NCBI GenBank assembly: GCA_016794345.1
Contig: JAEUKE010000129.1
Coordinates: 27,484-91,483 of the forward strand
Origin: Myxococcales bacterium
GTDB lineage: Bacteria; Myxococcota_A; Polyangia; Polyangiales; Polyangiaceae
Reading direction: 5' to 3'
Length of the DNA stretch: 64,000 nt
The position numbers were made by a program, and so were the translations under genes. The notes below the pieces were generated by a model. The model ran no database searches and was not told the DNA's origin. It saw only the letters and a list, made by a program, of their open reading frames with translations. This document shows, piece after piece, positions 42,603 to 51,158 of the stretch. The first letter of the stretch is position 1, and each line of letters begins with the position of its first letter.

Positions 42603-42627
42603 CCCCCTCTCCCTCAGGGAGAGGGGG
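42603..42627. terminator. 11-bp GC-rich hairpin after icd
   Basis: CCCCCTCTCCC-TCA-GGGAGAGGGGG, a perfect 11-bp stem with a 3-base loop, followed by GCGAGGGGGTGAGGG. It resembles dispersed CTCCCTCA/GGGAG palindromes of GC-rich genomes and shares the C-run/G-run style of the 23891 and 32754 repeats but not their sequence. There is no T-run; terminator function is inferred from position. Confidence 0.6.
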
Positions 42628-42710
42628 GCGAGGGGGTGAGGGCGCCTCGGTCTCGGCCTCGCGGCACTTATTGACCTCTTGGCCGGCTCGGGTGAGAGTT
42701 CGGGCTCCCT

Positions 42711-43235
42711 ATGATCAAGCTCCAGCCGAAGACCCTCGAGCGCATTCGCGATCACTTCCGCGAGGTCGGCCAGCCGGCTAGCGTGGCGTTCACGCGCATC
42801 CCGGCGGCGGACGATCCCTTCGCCGGGGACCCGGACGCCAAGCGCCGCTTCGAGGCCCTCTTCGAGGCGATGTTCCTGATGATCGCGGCCGACGGCAACA
42901 TCGCGGACGAAGAGCGCGAGGTGCTCCGCGGCGCGGTTCGCGGCCTGACCGACAACGCCGTCCGGTCGGCGCACATCGACAAGCTCATGGACGAGTGCAA
43001 GTCCCGGGCGTCGGAGGGCCGCGACGCTCGCCTCGAGGCCATCGCGCCCGTGCTCCAGGAGGACCCGGCGCTGGTCGAGGCCGCCTTCTCGCTCGCGGCC
43101 GCCATCGCCTTCGCCGACAGCGACATCACGGACGAAGAAAACGAGCTCATCAACGACCTCGCGGAGGTCCTCGGGATCGAGGGCGACCGCGCCGAGGAGC
43201 TCCTCAATCTCCTCGAGAACGAATCCGTCGAATAG
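42711..43235 (+). CDS. TerB-like protein
   Basis: A 174-residue acidic, all-helical cytoplasmic protein with two TerB-type metal-binding-like segments: MFLMIAADGNIADEEREVL and IAFADSDITDEENELINDL. TerB-fold proteins occur in tellurite-resistance operons and in many stress or membrane-associated systems, where they are thought to bind divalent metal. No ter genes are nearby. ATG 42711 is clear. It stands alone between icd and the kinase gene, so context does not help define its role. Confidence 0.8.
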   Translation: MIKLQPKTLERIRDHFREVGQPASVAFTRIPAADDPFAGDPDAKRRFEALFEAMFLMIAADGNIADEEREVLRGAVRGLTDNAVRSAHIDKLMDECKSRASEGRDARLEAIAPVLQEDPALVEAAFSLAAAIAFADSDITDEENELINDLAEVLGIEGDRAEELLNLLENESVE

Positions 43236-43528
43236 GCCTCCAGCAAGCGACAGATCGTGAGGCGGTGCAGCAGGCAAGCAAGCGGGGTCGGGGCCCCGCG
43301 CGCAGCGCGAAGCGCAGGCGGGGTGAGAACGCGCTGCGTTCGAGGGGGCTGCTTCAGCCCCCTTGCTGGCGACGCGCTGCGGGGCAGGCACGATCGGGAC
43401 CGGAGGTTCGGCCTGGCGAGGCCTCACCTGAGCCTTTCGCGAGCTCGTCGCTCGGAGCGCTCGAAATCCGCTTCGAAACCCGAAACCTCGAGCGCGAAGC
43501 GCTTGATTGAAGAATAGACTCGGGTAGC
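43236..43528. other. intergenic region with hairpin and repeat
   Basis: About 290 bases without a convincing gene between the TerB-like gene and the kinase. It holds a perfect 9-bp hairpin, AGGGGGCTG-CTT-CAGCCCCCT (43343-43363), a likely terminator, and the second copy of the repeat found at 37720 (43481-43509). The base composition differs from flanking coding sequence, with short CGAAA-rich stretches just before the kinase start. Confidence 0.6.
43481..43509. repeat. intergenic repeat, second copy
   Basis: CGAAACCTCGAGCGCGAAGC followed by GCTTGATTG. It matches the 37720-37749 element except for one substitution and one missing base, the latter shortening the palindrome loop. It ends 19 bases before the GTG of the kinase gene, so here it occupies promoter or leader sequence rather than a convergent gap. 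Confidence 0.65.
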
Positions 43529-45124
43529 GTGCCGAGCTCGCGACGCAGCAAGAACCCCACGGCCCGGGAGACACTCGCTCCCGGGTCGTTCGGCGCGCCC
43601 AACGTGCGCCTCTTGCGGAAGATCGCGGAAGGCGGGATGGGGAGCGTCTGGGAGGGCGAGCACCTCGGCCTCAAGACGAACGTCGCCGTGAAGTTCGTGC
43701 TCGGCGAGCTCGGCGACAACGAAGAGGCCCTGACGCGCTTCGGTCGCGAGGCGACGGCGACGGCGCGCATCAAGAGCCCGCACGTCGTTCAGGTCTTCGA
43801 TCACGGGAAAAACGAAGAGGGCTTCCCCTACATGGTGATGGAGTTCCTCGAGGGCGAAGACCTCGAGGCGCGCCTCGAGCGCGACAAGAAGCTCCCCGCC
43901 GCGCTCGTCTTTCAGATCATCCTGCAGGCGGCCAAGGCGCTCGCCAAGGCTCACGACCTCGGCATCGTCCACCGCGACATGAAGCCGTCGAACGTGTTCC
44001 TCACCGATCTCGAGGGCGAGGTCTTCGTGAAGATCCTCGACTTCGGCATCGCGAAGATGTCGAACGACGACCTGCGCATGAGCATGACGCAGACGGGCGC
44101 GGTGATCGGCACGCCCTATTTCATGGCGCCCGAGCAGATGACGAGCGCGAAGGACGCCGGCCCGGCGAGCGACGTGTGGTCGCTCGGCGTCATCGCGTAC
44201 CGCGCGCTCACCGGGAGGCTGCCGTACGAGTCCGACACGCTCGCGGGCCTCGCCATGGCCATCGAGCGCGGGAGCTTCCCGCCTGCCTCCACGCTCGTCG
44301 AGGGGCTGCCGCCCGGGGTGGACGAGTGGTTCAAGCGCGCGATCGCGAAGGACCCGGCCGATCGCTTCGCGACGATCCGCGAGGCGGCGGAGGACCTCGG
44401 CAAGATCGTCCGCACGCAGATGGGCCATCAGGTCTACACGAGCTCGAGCCCGCCGCCCTCGCTGCGCGCTCCCTCCGAGAAGAAGCCCACCGCGCCTCCG
44501 TCCGAAGCGTCACCCGCGAGCGCGCGACCCCTCTCCGAGGCGACCACCCTCGCGGTGACACACGGCCCGAACCGACCGCTCACCGAGATGAGCTCGACGA
44601 AGGCCCTCGCGGCTCGCCAGAGCCGCGGCTCCTCGCTGCGCTTGGTCATCGTCGGTGCCGTCGCCACGATCATCGGCAGCCTCGGCGCCTACTTGTACGT
44701 GTCCGCGCAGCGGAACCAGGCCGCTGCGGAGGCCTCCGCGTCGTCGGTCAAGCCGGAGAAGTCATCCGTGCCCAAGCCGGCCAAGTCTGCCGCGCCGGAG
44801 GTCCCGACGAGCGAGCCGACGCCTGCCGCCTCCGCGGAGCCGTCGGCGGAGCCGGTTGGCTCGGCCGAGGACCCCGATGCATCGTCGTCGGCCGTGCCCT
44901 CGGCCTCCGCGCCGGCCGCGCCTCCCAGCCCGCCCAAGGGGCAGCTGCCCAAGCCGCCCCAGCCCAAGCCCTCCGCCTCGGCGGGCGCCGCGCCCGCGCC
45001 AAGCGCCAAGCCTTCGGCGTCGGCCGCGCCCGCGCCCAGCCCGAAGCCATCGGCTTCCGCTCCGCCCGCCCCCAAGCCTTCCGCACCGGCCCCTGCCAAG
45101 CCGGCCCCGTCCGCGGCGAAGTAG
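43529..45124 (+). CDS. Ser/Thr protein kinase with long Pro/Ala/Ser tail
   Basis: A 531-residue kinase with intact motifs: AEGGMGSVWEG (33-43), Lys55 (VAVKFV), HRDMKPSN (148-155), DFGIA (171-175), APEQM. A Pro/Ser linker leads to a TM helix (about 370-391), then about 135 residues of low-complexity Pro/Ala/Ser/Lys sequence with repeats such as KPSASA, probably spanning periplasm or peptidoglycan. Starts at GTG 43529 without a clear Shine-Dalgarno. It is monocistronic; the next gene converges 7 bases away. No TPR-PEGA or lipoprotein gene adjoins, unlike the other kinases here. Confidence 0.94.
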   Translation: MPSSRRSKNPTARETLAPGSFGAPNVRLLRKIAEGGMGSVWEGEHLGLKTNVAVKFVLGELGDNEEALTRFGREATATARIKSPHVVQVFDHGKNEEGFPYMVMEFLEGEDLEARLERDKKLPAALVFQIILQAAKALAKAHDLGIVHRDMKPSNVFLTDLEGEVFVKILDFGIAKMSNDDLRMSMTQTGAVIGTPYFMAPEQMTSAKDAGPASDVWSLGVIAYRALTGRLPYESDTLAGLAMAIERGSFPPASTLVEGLPPGVDEWFKRAIAKDPADRFATIREAAEDLGKIVRTQMGHQVYTSSSPPPSLRAPSEKKPTAPPSEASPASARPLSEATTLAVTHGPNRPLTEMSSTKALAARQSRGSSLRLVIVGAVATIIGSLGAYLYVSAQRNQAAAEASASSVKPEKSSVPKPAKSAAPEVPTSEPTPAASAEPSAEPVGSAEDPDASSSAVPSASAPAAPPSPPKGQLPKPPQPKPSASAGAAPAPSAKPSASAAPAPSPKPSASAPPAPKPSAPAPAKPAPSAAK

Positions 45125-45131
45125 AGCGCGA

Positions 45132-46112
45132 TCATCGGATCGACAAGCCGCTCTTGTCGACCGCCCAGCGCCAGAGGCGCTGACGCTCTTCGGGCGTGTC
45201 CGAGCGCTGCGTCGACGAGAGGCGGTGAAGCGGGCGCGCACGGCGATCGTGCCAGAACCGTCCGGTCTCCGAGAGCGGCGCTCCATCCTCGACGGCCAAC
45301 CAGACGAGCGTGTCCGCGCCGTCCGCCGGTGTTCGCAAGAGCGGGCCGAGCACGCGACGGAACTTCGGGAGCGACCGGGCCACGCCCGGGGTGTCGGCCC
45401 AGCCAGGGTGCATGGCGTGCACCCAGATACGTTCGGCTGCGAGTCGGTCGGCCCACAGCGCCGCGAGCGTCACCTGGGCCCGCTTGGCTCGCGCGTATGC
45501 GGTGGTGCCGTCGTACTCCTCCCCGGTCATTTCGAGGCGGTCCACCGAGAGCGGCTCGCTGTAGAGGCCGCCCGACGAGACCCACAACACGCGCGCGGGC
45601 GAGCCGGCTTTCAGCGCAGGCAGGAGAAGGCCCGTGAGCAGGAAGGGGCCGACCACCTGGCTCGCAACCGTGAGCTCGATGCCCTGTGGGCTCGTCTGCC
45701 GAACGTCCTCGAGGGCGCCCGCGTTGTGGATGAGCACGTGGATCGCGGGGTGGCGCTCCCGCAGCTCCGTGGCTGCGCGCCGCAGCGCCTCGAGGTTGCC
45801 GGTGTCCGCGACGACGAAGCCGACATTCGGGTTGCCCGAGGCTTGCCGCAGCTCGGCGCAGGTGGATTCGGCTTTCGCCGCGCTGCGAGCGACCACCTCC
45901 ACCGTCGCGCCCATCCCGGAGAGCGCGCGTGCCGCCTCGAGCCCGAGGCCGGAGGTCGCGCCGGTGATCACCACGACGCGACCGCCGAGATCGCGCCCGG
46001 CGAGCGGCGCCCAGCGGTCGAGGCGCCGCCGGAGCGCCGCGCCGACGCGGGTGAAGCTCCCGACGATGCTCCACTCGAGCGCTGCGTCCACGCCGTCGGC
46101 GACGATGCTCAT
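45132..46112 (-). CDS. SDR-family oxidoreductase (retinol dehydrogenase/DHRS-like)
   Basis: A 326-residue short-chain dehydrogenase. The N-terminal 45 residues form an amphipathic leader, then the Rossmann motif ITGATSGLGLE (about 49-59), NAG, and the catalytic Ser (WVSSGG) and YARAK, all intact. The length and leader resemble the DHRS12/retinol-dehydrogenase-like group that acts on lipophilic alcohols or ketones. ATG 46112 overlaps the SRPBCC gene's stop (ATGA, 46109-46112). The pairing with a polyketide-cyclase-like SRPBCC protein suggests a small hydrophobic substrate shared by the two; the substrate cannot be named. Confidence 0.87.
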   Translation of the reverse strand: MSIVADGVDAALEWSIVGSFTRVGAALRRRLDRWAPLAGRDLGGRVVVITGATSGLGLEAARALSGMGATVEVVARSAAKAESTCAELRQASGNPNVGFVVADTGNLEALRRAATELRERHPAIHVLIHNAGALEDVRQTSPQGIELTVASQVVGPFLLTGLLLPALKAGSPARVLWVSSGGLYSEPLSVDRLEMTGEEYDGTTAYARAKRAQVTLAALWADRLAAERIWVHAMHPGWADTPGVARSLPKFRRVLGPLLRTPADGADTLVWLAVEDGAPLSETGRFWHDRRARPLHRLSSTQRSDTPEERQRLWRWAVDKSGLSIR

Positions 46113-46552
46113 CGGACGACCGGCGGGGTCGAGAGCACCCGCCTCAACCCGGCCGCAGCGCGATCGCCGATGCGGCGGAAGGCGATGCGCAAGAGTGGAT
46201 CGAAGAGGCGCAGGAGGCCGTTGAGGGTGAGCTCCGCGTCGTAGGTGACGGTGGCGCCGGTGCCGTCGGCCTCCACCCTGATCTCGTCCACCGAGGTCAA
46301 GAGCGAGGTGCAGGCGACGAGAAGGACGCGGCGAGGCGGCTCATACTCCGTGATCTCGTATCGCATCACCGTCGTCCCGCCGGACTGCACCGTCAGGTCG
46401 TAGGCGGCGCCGACTCCGGGCCCATCGCCGCTGACGCGGCGCGCTTGCTTCACCCCAGGGTCCCACTCGACGAAGTGGGTGATGTCGGCCATGTACGAGA
46501 ACGCGTCGCTCTGCGAGAGCGGCGTCCGGACGGATGCGACGTAGCGAGCCAT
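46109..46552 (-). CDS. SRPBCC-fold protein (polyketide cyclase/CoxG-like)
   Basis: A 147-residue single-domain protein of the START/SRPBCC superfamily: opening SVRTPLSQSDAFSYMADI, then VEWDPGVKQARRVSG, YEITEYEPPRRVLLVA and an internal ATVTYDAELTLNGLLRLF pattern ending in the long C-terminal helix. The fold makes a deep hydrophobic pocket for lipids or aromatic ligands. ATG 46552 is preferred, with an AGGCAGG 7 bases upstream; ATG 46576 would add eight residues. It is translationally coupled to the SDR gene, and it diverges from the acyltransferase at 46612. Confidence 0.85.
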   Translation of the reverse strand: MARYVASVRTPLSQSDAFSYMADITHFVEWDPGVKQARRVSGDGPGVGAAYDLTVQSGGTTVMRYEITEYEPPRRVLLVACTSLLTSVDEIRVEADGTGATVTYDAELTLNGLLRLFDPLLRIAFRRIGDRAAAGLRRVLSTPPVVR

Positions 46553-46611
46553 CGAAACCTGCCTGCGATCCTTCATTGCAGCAACCAGCAACCCCTGCAA
46601 GCCTCTCCCCG

Positions 46612-47634
46612 TTGGTCGGTCGCGCTCGAGAGTCCTTCGTCTCGATCTGGTCGCGCAGAGCGTTGAGCGTGCCGCTCTATTTTGCGTTCGCCGCGCTCTT
46701 CGCGGTCGGCGCGCCCGTGTGGCTCCTCGCCGCGACGGCGGCGGATGTCGTCGGGCGCGGCCGGGGTTGGCCACGGACCCGCGCGCTCGGCTTCTTCGGG
46801 ATCTACCTGGCGTGCGAGGTCGTAGGAATCGTCCTCGCCACCGGGATCTGGCTCGTGACCCTGGGCGGCCTCATCGGCGGGTCGTCGCGCTATCGCGAGG
46901 TCAACGCGGCGCTGCAGCGGTGGTGGTCCGGGGCGCTCTTCCGAGGCGGCGTCCGGCTCTTCTCCATGAAGGTCCAGGTCGAGGGCTTGGAGCTCGCCAG
47001 GCAGGGGCCGTTCTTGCTCTTCGTGCGGCACGCGAGCACCGCCGATACGGTTCTGGCGGCCGCCCTCGTCGCGAATCCGAATCGAATCCTCCTGCGGTAC
47101 GTGCTCAAGCGCGAGCTCTTGTGGGACCCCTGTCTCGATATCGTCGGCAGGCGCCTCCCCAACGCCTTCGTCGATCGAACGGGCTCTCGAACGCGAGCCG
47201 AGGTCGAGGCAGTGGCCCAGCTCGCCGAGGACCTCGACGCGAACGCCGGCGTCCTCATCTACCCGGAAGGAACCCGATTCACCGAAGCGAAGCTGGCGCG
47301 CGGGCTCGAGGCGCTCCGCGACCGCAATCATGACAGGCTGGTATCGATCGCTTCGACCTTCCGGAACGTCTTGCCTCCGCGGCTCGGTGGACCCCTCGCG
47401 CTGCTCGACGCCGCGCCTGGCGTCGACCTGATTCTGCTCGAGCACACGGGGTTCGAGGCCGCGGGATCGTTCACGCAGTTCTGGAGCGGCGGCCTCATCG
47501 GGAAGTCGCTCCGCGTTCGGGTGCGCCGCTTCTCGGCCAGCGCGGTCCCGCCGACGGGACGCGACGAATGGTTGTTCGAACGTTGGGCCGAGATGGACGC
47601 TTGGATCGACGCGGCGAAGCCGTCAGCTCGGTGA
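46612..47634 (+). CDS. membrane acyltransferase, PlsC-like
   Basis: About 340 residues. Two or three N-terminal TM helices (about 18-90) precede an acyltransferase domain with RHASTADT (a HAST-type Hx4D catalytic motif, His in place of the usual NH) and YPEGTRF. It belongs to the LPLAT superfamily and probably acylates a lysophospholipid or a sterol/glycerol acceptor. The start is uncertain: TTG 46612 gives a short leader before the first TM and leaves a divergent promoter gap; ATG 46534 would overlap the SRPBCC start on the other strand. The 3' end overlaps the convergent TspO-like gene by 12 bases. Confidence 0.82.
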   Translation: MVGRARESFVSIWSRRALSVPLYFAFAALFAVGAPVWLLAATAADVVGRGRGWPRTRALGFFGIYLACEVVGIVLATGIWLVTLGGLIGGSSRYREVNAALQRWWSGALFRGGVRLFSMKVQVEGLELARQGPFLLFVRHASTADTVLAAALVANPNRILLRYVLKRELLWDPCLDIVGRRLPNAFVDRTGSRTRAEVEAVAQLAEDLDANAGVLIYPEGTRFTEAKLARGLEALRDRNHDRLVSIASTFRNVLPPRLGGPLALLDAAPGVDLILLEHTGFEAAGSFTQFWSGGLIGKSLRVRVRRFSASAVPPTGRDEWLFERWAEMDAWIDAAKPSAR

Positions 47635-48360
47635 AGGCTTGCGGCGGAGCGCGAGCAGTGCGGTGTGGAGCGCCAGGAGAGCGGCGATGCCCATGGCCGT
47701 CCAGGCGGCGGCGCGCGACCCCTCGAGGTCCGAGCCGCGCTGCTTGACGAAGACGGCGACGAGCGCCCAGACGCCAGCGAAGGTGAAGGCGGGGTTGCCG
47801 CCCAAGCGTTGATTCGCGAGCAGGAGGAGCACCGCGGCGGAGGCGAAGAGGCCAAGGCTCCAGGGCAGCATGGGCGCGGGGAGCAGCTCGTAGGCGACGA
47901 TGGTCTGGGCGACGTTGAGGAAGGCGGCCAGGCAGAGCCAGCCGGCGTGGAGCGACAGTGCGATTCGGACCACGCGGGGTGCCCCGAGACGCGTCGCGCG
48001 GATGGCGGCCGTGAGCATGCAGACGAGGGCGCCGAAGATCACGGCCAGGCAGAGCCAGAAGGCCTCGACCGAGAAGAGAGGGCTCCAGAGCGCGGTGAGC
48101 GCGAAGCCGCCGGTGGTGAGCGGCGCGATGCGATCGAGGGTGGCGTCGCCGCGCCAGGCGCGCGTGAGCTGCCGACCGGCGTACACGAGATCGAGCACGA
48201 AGATCACGCCCCAGATCGAGAAGGCGTAGCCGGCCGCGATCAACAGCGTGGGGTACCGGCCGCTGATGGTCTTGTTGTCGGGGCCGAACACCCCGAGGTT
48301 CGAGGCGTAGCTGATGGCGGGCATGGCAACCGCCGCAACGGCGACGAGGATCCTCTTCAC
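47623..48360 (-). CDS. TspO/MBR-related membrane protein
   Basis: A 245-residue protein with about seven TM helices. The segment YPTLLIAAGYAFSIWGVIFV matches the PAGYAFSIWGLIY signature of TspO/MBR (tryptophan-rich sensory)-related proteins, though tryptophans are fewer than in classical TspO and the protein is longer than the 160-residue five-helix form. TspO proteins bind porphyrins and sterols and respond to light or stress. GTG 48360 is chosen since it begins the first TM helix; a longer reading adds 53 residues of Arg/Pro-rich sequence without support. It diverges from the rhomboid gene across about 180 bases with no gene. Confidence 0.72.
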   Translation of the reverse strand: MKRILVAVAAVAMPAISYASNLGVFGPDNKTISGRYPTLLIAAGYAFSIWGVIFVLDLVYAGRQLTRAWRGDATLDRIAPLTTGGFALTALWSPLFSVEAFWLCLAVIFGALVCMLTAAIRATRLGAPRVVRIALSLHAGWLCLAAFLNVAQTIVAYELLPAPMLPWSLGLFASAAVLLLLANQRLGGNPAFTFAGVWALVAVFVKQRGSDLEGSRAAAWTAMGIAALLALHTALLALRRKPSPS

Positions 48361-48542
48361 GAGTCCGAGGTGATGGGCGGGGCCAGGACGGTCATCCGGA
48401 AGGGCCTTGGTTGCAGCTGGTCGCCGCCGAAGGTCGAGGACGATACCTCGATCAGGGCGTGCGGTGGGCGTCCTCCACACGTTCTTGAAATTTCTCTCTG
48501 CCCGCGCGCGAATCATCATCGGACTTCCGAGCCGAGGCGGCG

Positions 48543-49739
48543 TTGCACCAGCACCACCCTATTGCCAACCCCGGGTACTCTCCTTCGACTGTCGGTTACG
48601 ACGCGCGCCATGGCGGACACCGCGGCCATCGGGGACACCACCCGACCGGGCGCTTCTGTCCCAGGTGCTCCTATCCGCTGTACCACCAGCCGGCCAAAGC
48701 TGTCTGGATCGACCATTGCTGGCGCTGCGGAGGGAGCTTCGTCGAGCCAGACGAGGTCGCGGACGCGATAGGCGAGCACGCCGACCCGACCAAGTGGCAA
48801 GCGCGAGCCTTTGCACGCCCCGCGATGCCCAGCCGGCTGGCCTGTCCAAGCGGCCATGGTCGGATGGTCTCGTACCACCTGCGCCACGAAGGGAGAGAGG
48901 TCGAGATCGACGGCTGCCTCGCCTGCCGTGGGCTCTTTCTCGACTCGCGCAAGGCGCGGACACTCGCCGAGATCACCGCTGCGGTTCACGACGAGATGGC
49001 GATGCCTGGCGCCGGCAAGGGTCCGCTCGGCGTGATGGCCATGTACCTGCTCCAGGTGACGACGCTCATGCCGTCGAAGGTGCACGCACCGCTGAAGCGC
49101 AAGACGGTCCTGGTGCCCATCGCCATCGCCCTGATGACCGTCGTCTTCGCGTTCGAGATGCTTCTCGCCGTCTCGGACCAGGTCGATGCGTTCTTGCGCA
49201 GCGTTGCGTTCGTTCCGAGAGACTTCGCGCGCGGCGAGAACTTGCTCTCGGTCGCCACCTACTCGCTGCTCCACGGCGGCGTGGCTCACCTGCTCGGGAA
49301 CATGTACACGCTGTACGTCTTCGGCGAGAACATCGAGGACATTCTCGGCGGTGCGCGTGCGGCCCTTGTCTACTGGGCGTCGGCGATCGCAGGCGGCCTC
49401 CTGTATTTCGTGCTCAACGCGAAGAGCTCCGCGCCGCTCGTCGGCGCGTCGGGCGCGATCGCAGGGCTCATGGGTGCCTACCTCGTCCTCTTGCCGCGGG
49501 TGAAGCTGTGGCTCGTGATCTTCTTCGTTCCGGTGAAGATCCGCGTCTATTGGTACATGGGCATCTGGTTCTTGCTGCAGTTCGTGATCATGGCGGATCC
49601 GAAGTCGCGCGTCGCGTGGGAGGCTCACGTCGGGGGCTTCATCGCGGGCGCGTCTCTCGCCTTCTTGCTTCGAAAGCGCGAAACGCCAGAGATGCCGCCC
49701 AGCCTGCGTAGACCGGCGATTCGGCCAGCGCATCGCTGA
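48543..49739 (+). CDS. rhomboid intramembrane protease with N-terminal zinc ribbons
   Basis: A 398-residue fusion. The N-terminal 35 residues are His/Gly-rich. Two TFIIB-type zinc ribbons follow (Cys pairs CPRC about 39 and CWRC about 59; CPSGH about 101 and CLAC about 124). The C-terminal half (about 185-385) is a rhomboid domain with HGGVAHLLGNMYTLYVFG, nucleophile Ser303 in GASGAIAG, and catalytic His362 in AHVGGFIAG, so the Ser-His dyad is intact. Rhomboids cut TM substrates within the membrane. The zinc ribbons probably bind substrate or partner proteins in the cytoplasm. TTG 48543 is the start; no earlier in-frame start fits. It is monocistronic. Confidence 0.88.
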   Translation: MHQHHPIANPGYSPSTVGYDARHGGHRGHRGHHPTGRFCPRCSYPLYHQPAKAVWIDHCWRCGGSFVEPDEVADAIGEHADPTKWQARAFARPAMPSRLACPSGHGRMVSYHLRHEGREVEIDGCLACRGLFLDSRKARTLAEITAAVHDEMAMPGAGKGPLGVMAMYLLQVTTLMPSKVHAPLKRKTVLVPIAIALMTVVFAFEMLLAVSDQVDAFLRSVAFVPRDFARGENLLSVATYSLLHGGVAHLLGNMYTLYVFGENIEDILGGARAALVYWASAIAGGLLYFVLNAKSSAPLVGASGAIAGLMGAYLVLLPRVKLWLVIFFVPVKIRVYWYMGIWFLLQFVIMADPKSRVAWEAHVGGFIAGASLAFLLRKRETPEMPPSLRRPAIRPAHR

Positions 49740-49871
49740 GAGAGCGCGCACGCACAGACGGCTTCTCGCGCTACGCGCAGCCTTCGCGCAGGAGCCGACC
49801 CTCGAGCAAGAGCGCGGCGAACGCAAACCGCCGTGACCACGTTCGGGTAGCGCCGTGCTATTCCATGGCGC

Positions 49872-50852
49872 GTGGACGCACGACGTGACGAGCTGATCAG
49901 TCTCGCTCCGACTCGGCTCCAACGCCACCGGCGGACGCGCTACCGGGGAGACGAGGTCGCGGTGCCACTCGCCGTGTTCGACCCCGAGGACCGCGCCACT
50001 GTCGTGGCCTTGTACGCCTTCCTCGGTGAGGTCCTGCGGGTCGCTTCCAGCGACGAAGCGCTGCGCGGACCGCAGCCGCTCCTCGAGATGACGGAGACCC
50101 ACGGGCTCGCCGACCTGGTCGACCGCGTCAAGAAGCTGGGGCGCGCGCCCCAGGGCTCCGCCCCGAAGGACGTCATCCACGATATCCGGGGCGGCGCATT
50201 CAACGCGTTGTTCCTCCAGATCTCGCGCGTCCGGTCGGGCTCGTTTCGGCGCGCCTGGATCGCGTCGATAGCGTTCCTCGCCCGCGACCACCGGAAGATG
50301 ATGCGGAGCCTGGTGGCGGATCTGGACCCGGAAGCGCGCGCACGAGATCTCGAGACGATCCCCCACCGGCTGACGACGCTGGTCGAAGCCCTGCGCGAGT
50401 TCCCCGCGGAGGTCGGCGGGCGGCGCCTCGACGTCGACGTGACGGTCGATGGCCCGCTCGACCCGACCATCGCGGAGAGCTGCGTGGAATGTGGCGCGAT
50501 CGATCGCATCGCCTACAACCTCTTGAACAATGCGGTCCGGCACGCCGAGCCGCCGCGGGTGTGGGTGTCTTTCCTGAGCGTCGGAGACGACCTCCGCGTC
50601 ATCGTGCAGAACCGGGTCTCGAGCGCCGATCGTGCGGCGCTCGAGGCGACGCTCTCACCCGACGCGAGCGTTCTGTTCGGAGCGTTCTCGACCACGGGGT
50701 CGGGGCAGGGCCTGCAGATCGTCACGCACCTCGTCGGCAGCGCCTACGGCGTGCCGGACAGCGGCGAGCTCCTGCGCGGAGGGTACGTGGGCGCCCAGCT
50801 CCGCGGCGGTCTGTTCACGACCTGGTTTCACTGGCCGCTCTCAGGCGCGTGA
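49872..50852 (+). CDS. histidine-kinase-like ATPase, degenerate G1 box
   Basis: A 326-residue soluble protein. A helical N-terminal region contains DVIHDIRGGAFNAL, resembling a HisKA phospho-acceptor helix, and the C-terminal half is an HATPase_c fold with a good N box (AYNLLNNAVRHAE) and a G2-like STTGSGQGLQIV. The G1 box (DxGxG) is replaced by VQNRVSS, so ATP binding may be altered. No receiver, TM or sensory domain is recognisable. GTG 49872 is used; a Shine-Dalgarno is not obvious. It is followed by a 306-base gap and then two kinase genes on the same strand. It may be an atypical histidine kinase or an ATP-binding regulator. Confidence 0.75.
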   Translation: MDARRDELISLAPTRLQRHRRTRYRGDEVAVPLAVFDPEDRATVVALYAFLGEVLRVASSDEALRGPQPLLEMTETHGLADLVDRVKKLGRAPQGSAPKDVIHDIRGGAFNALFLQISRVRSGSFRRAWIASIAFLARDHRKMMRSLVADLDPEARARDLETIPHRLTTLVEALREFPAEVGGRRLDVDVTVDGPLDPTIAESCVECGAIDRIAYNLLNNAVRHAEPPRVWVSFLSVGDDLRVIVQNRVSSADRAALEATLSPDASVLFGAFSTTGSGQGLQIVTHLVGSAYGVPDSGELLRGGYVGAQLRGGLFTTWFHWPLSGA

Positions 50853-51158
50853 TCGCGAGGGCTCCGCTGGCCCTGCTGCTGAACGCAGCCTCGCACGCGT
50901 TCCCGCAGCGGCTCTCGCTCCTCCGCCACGGGATTCCGGCAAGCTGCGTTCGAGCCGATCAAAGCGAGGGCGGCGGCGAGCCAAGCTCCGGTCGCCGGAG
51001 AGACCCTCCTTCCGTACCAGGAGGAAAAACAGCACCATCGCTCGCCCCGCTTCGGTGGGGTCAGCTTCTCGCGACGGCCCCGCCGATGGGCTACCCTCGG
51101 ACCGCCCCAGCGCACTTTTCCTGTCCTCGGAACCGAGCTCGCTGCGACCTACTCCTCG
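50853..51158. other. 306-base intergenic region with two small hairpins
   Basis: No convincing gene on either strand; a minus-strand frame here contains a hydrophobic stretch ending in Cys but lacks a start and homology. Two hairpins are visible: CTCCGG-TCG-CCGGAG (50986-51000) and CCCCGC-TTCG-GTGGGG (51045-51060), the latter with a stable C(UUCG)G tetraloop. They may end the preceding transcript or act in the leader of the kinase gene at 51159. Confidence 0.5.

Noticed and set aside
48361..48519. N-terminal extension of the TspO-like protein to 48519
   Set aside because: The extra 53 residues are Arg/Pro-rich without TM or family support, and would fill almost the whole divergent promoter gap.
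50828..51115. Minus-strand frame with a hydrophobic stretch ending in Cys, like a lipoprotein signal
   Set aside because: No usable start near the hydrophobic segment, no conserved downstream sequence, and it overlaps the histidine-kinase-like gene's 3' end antisense.
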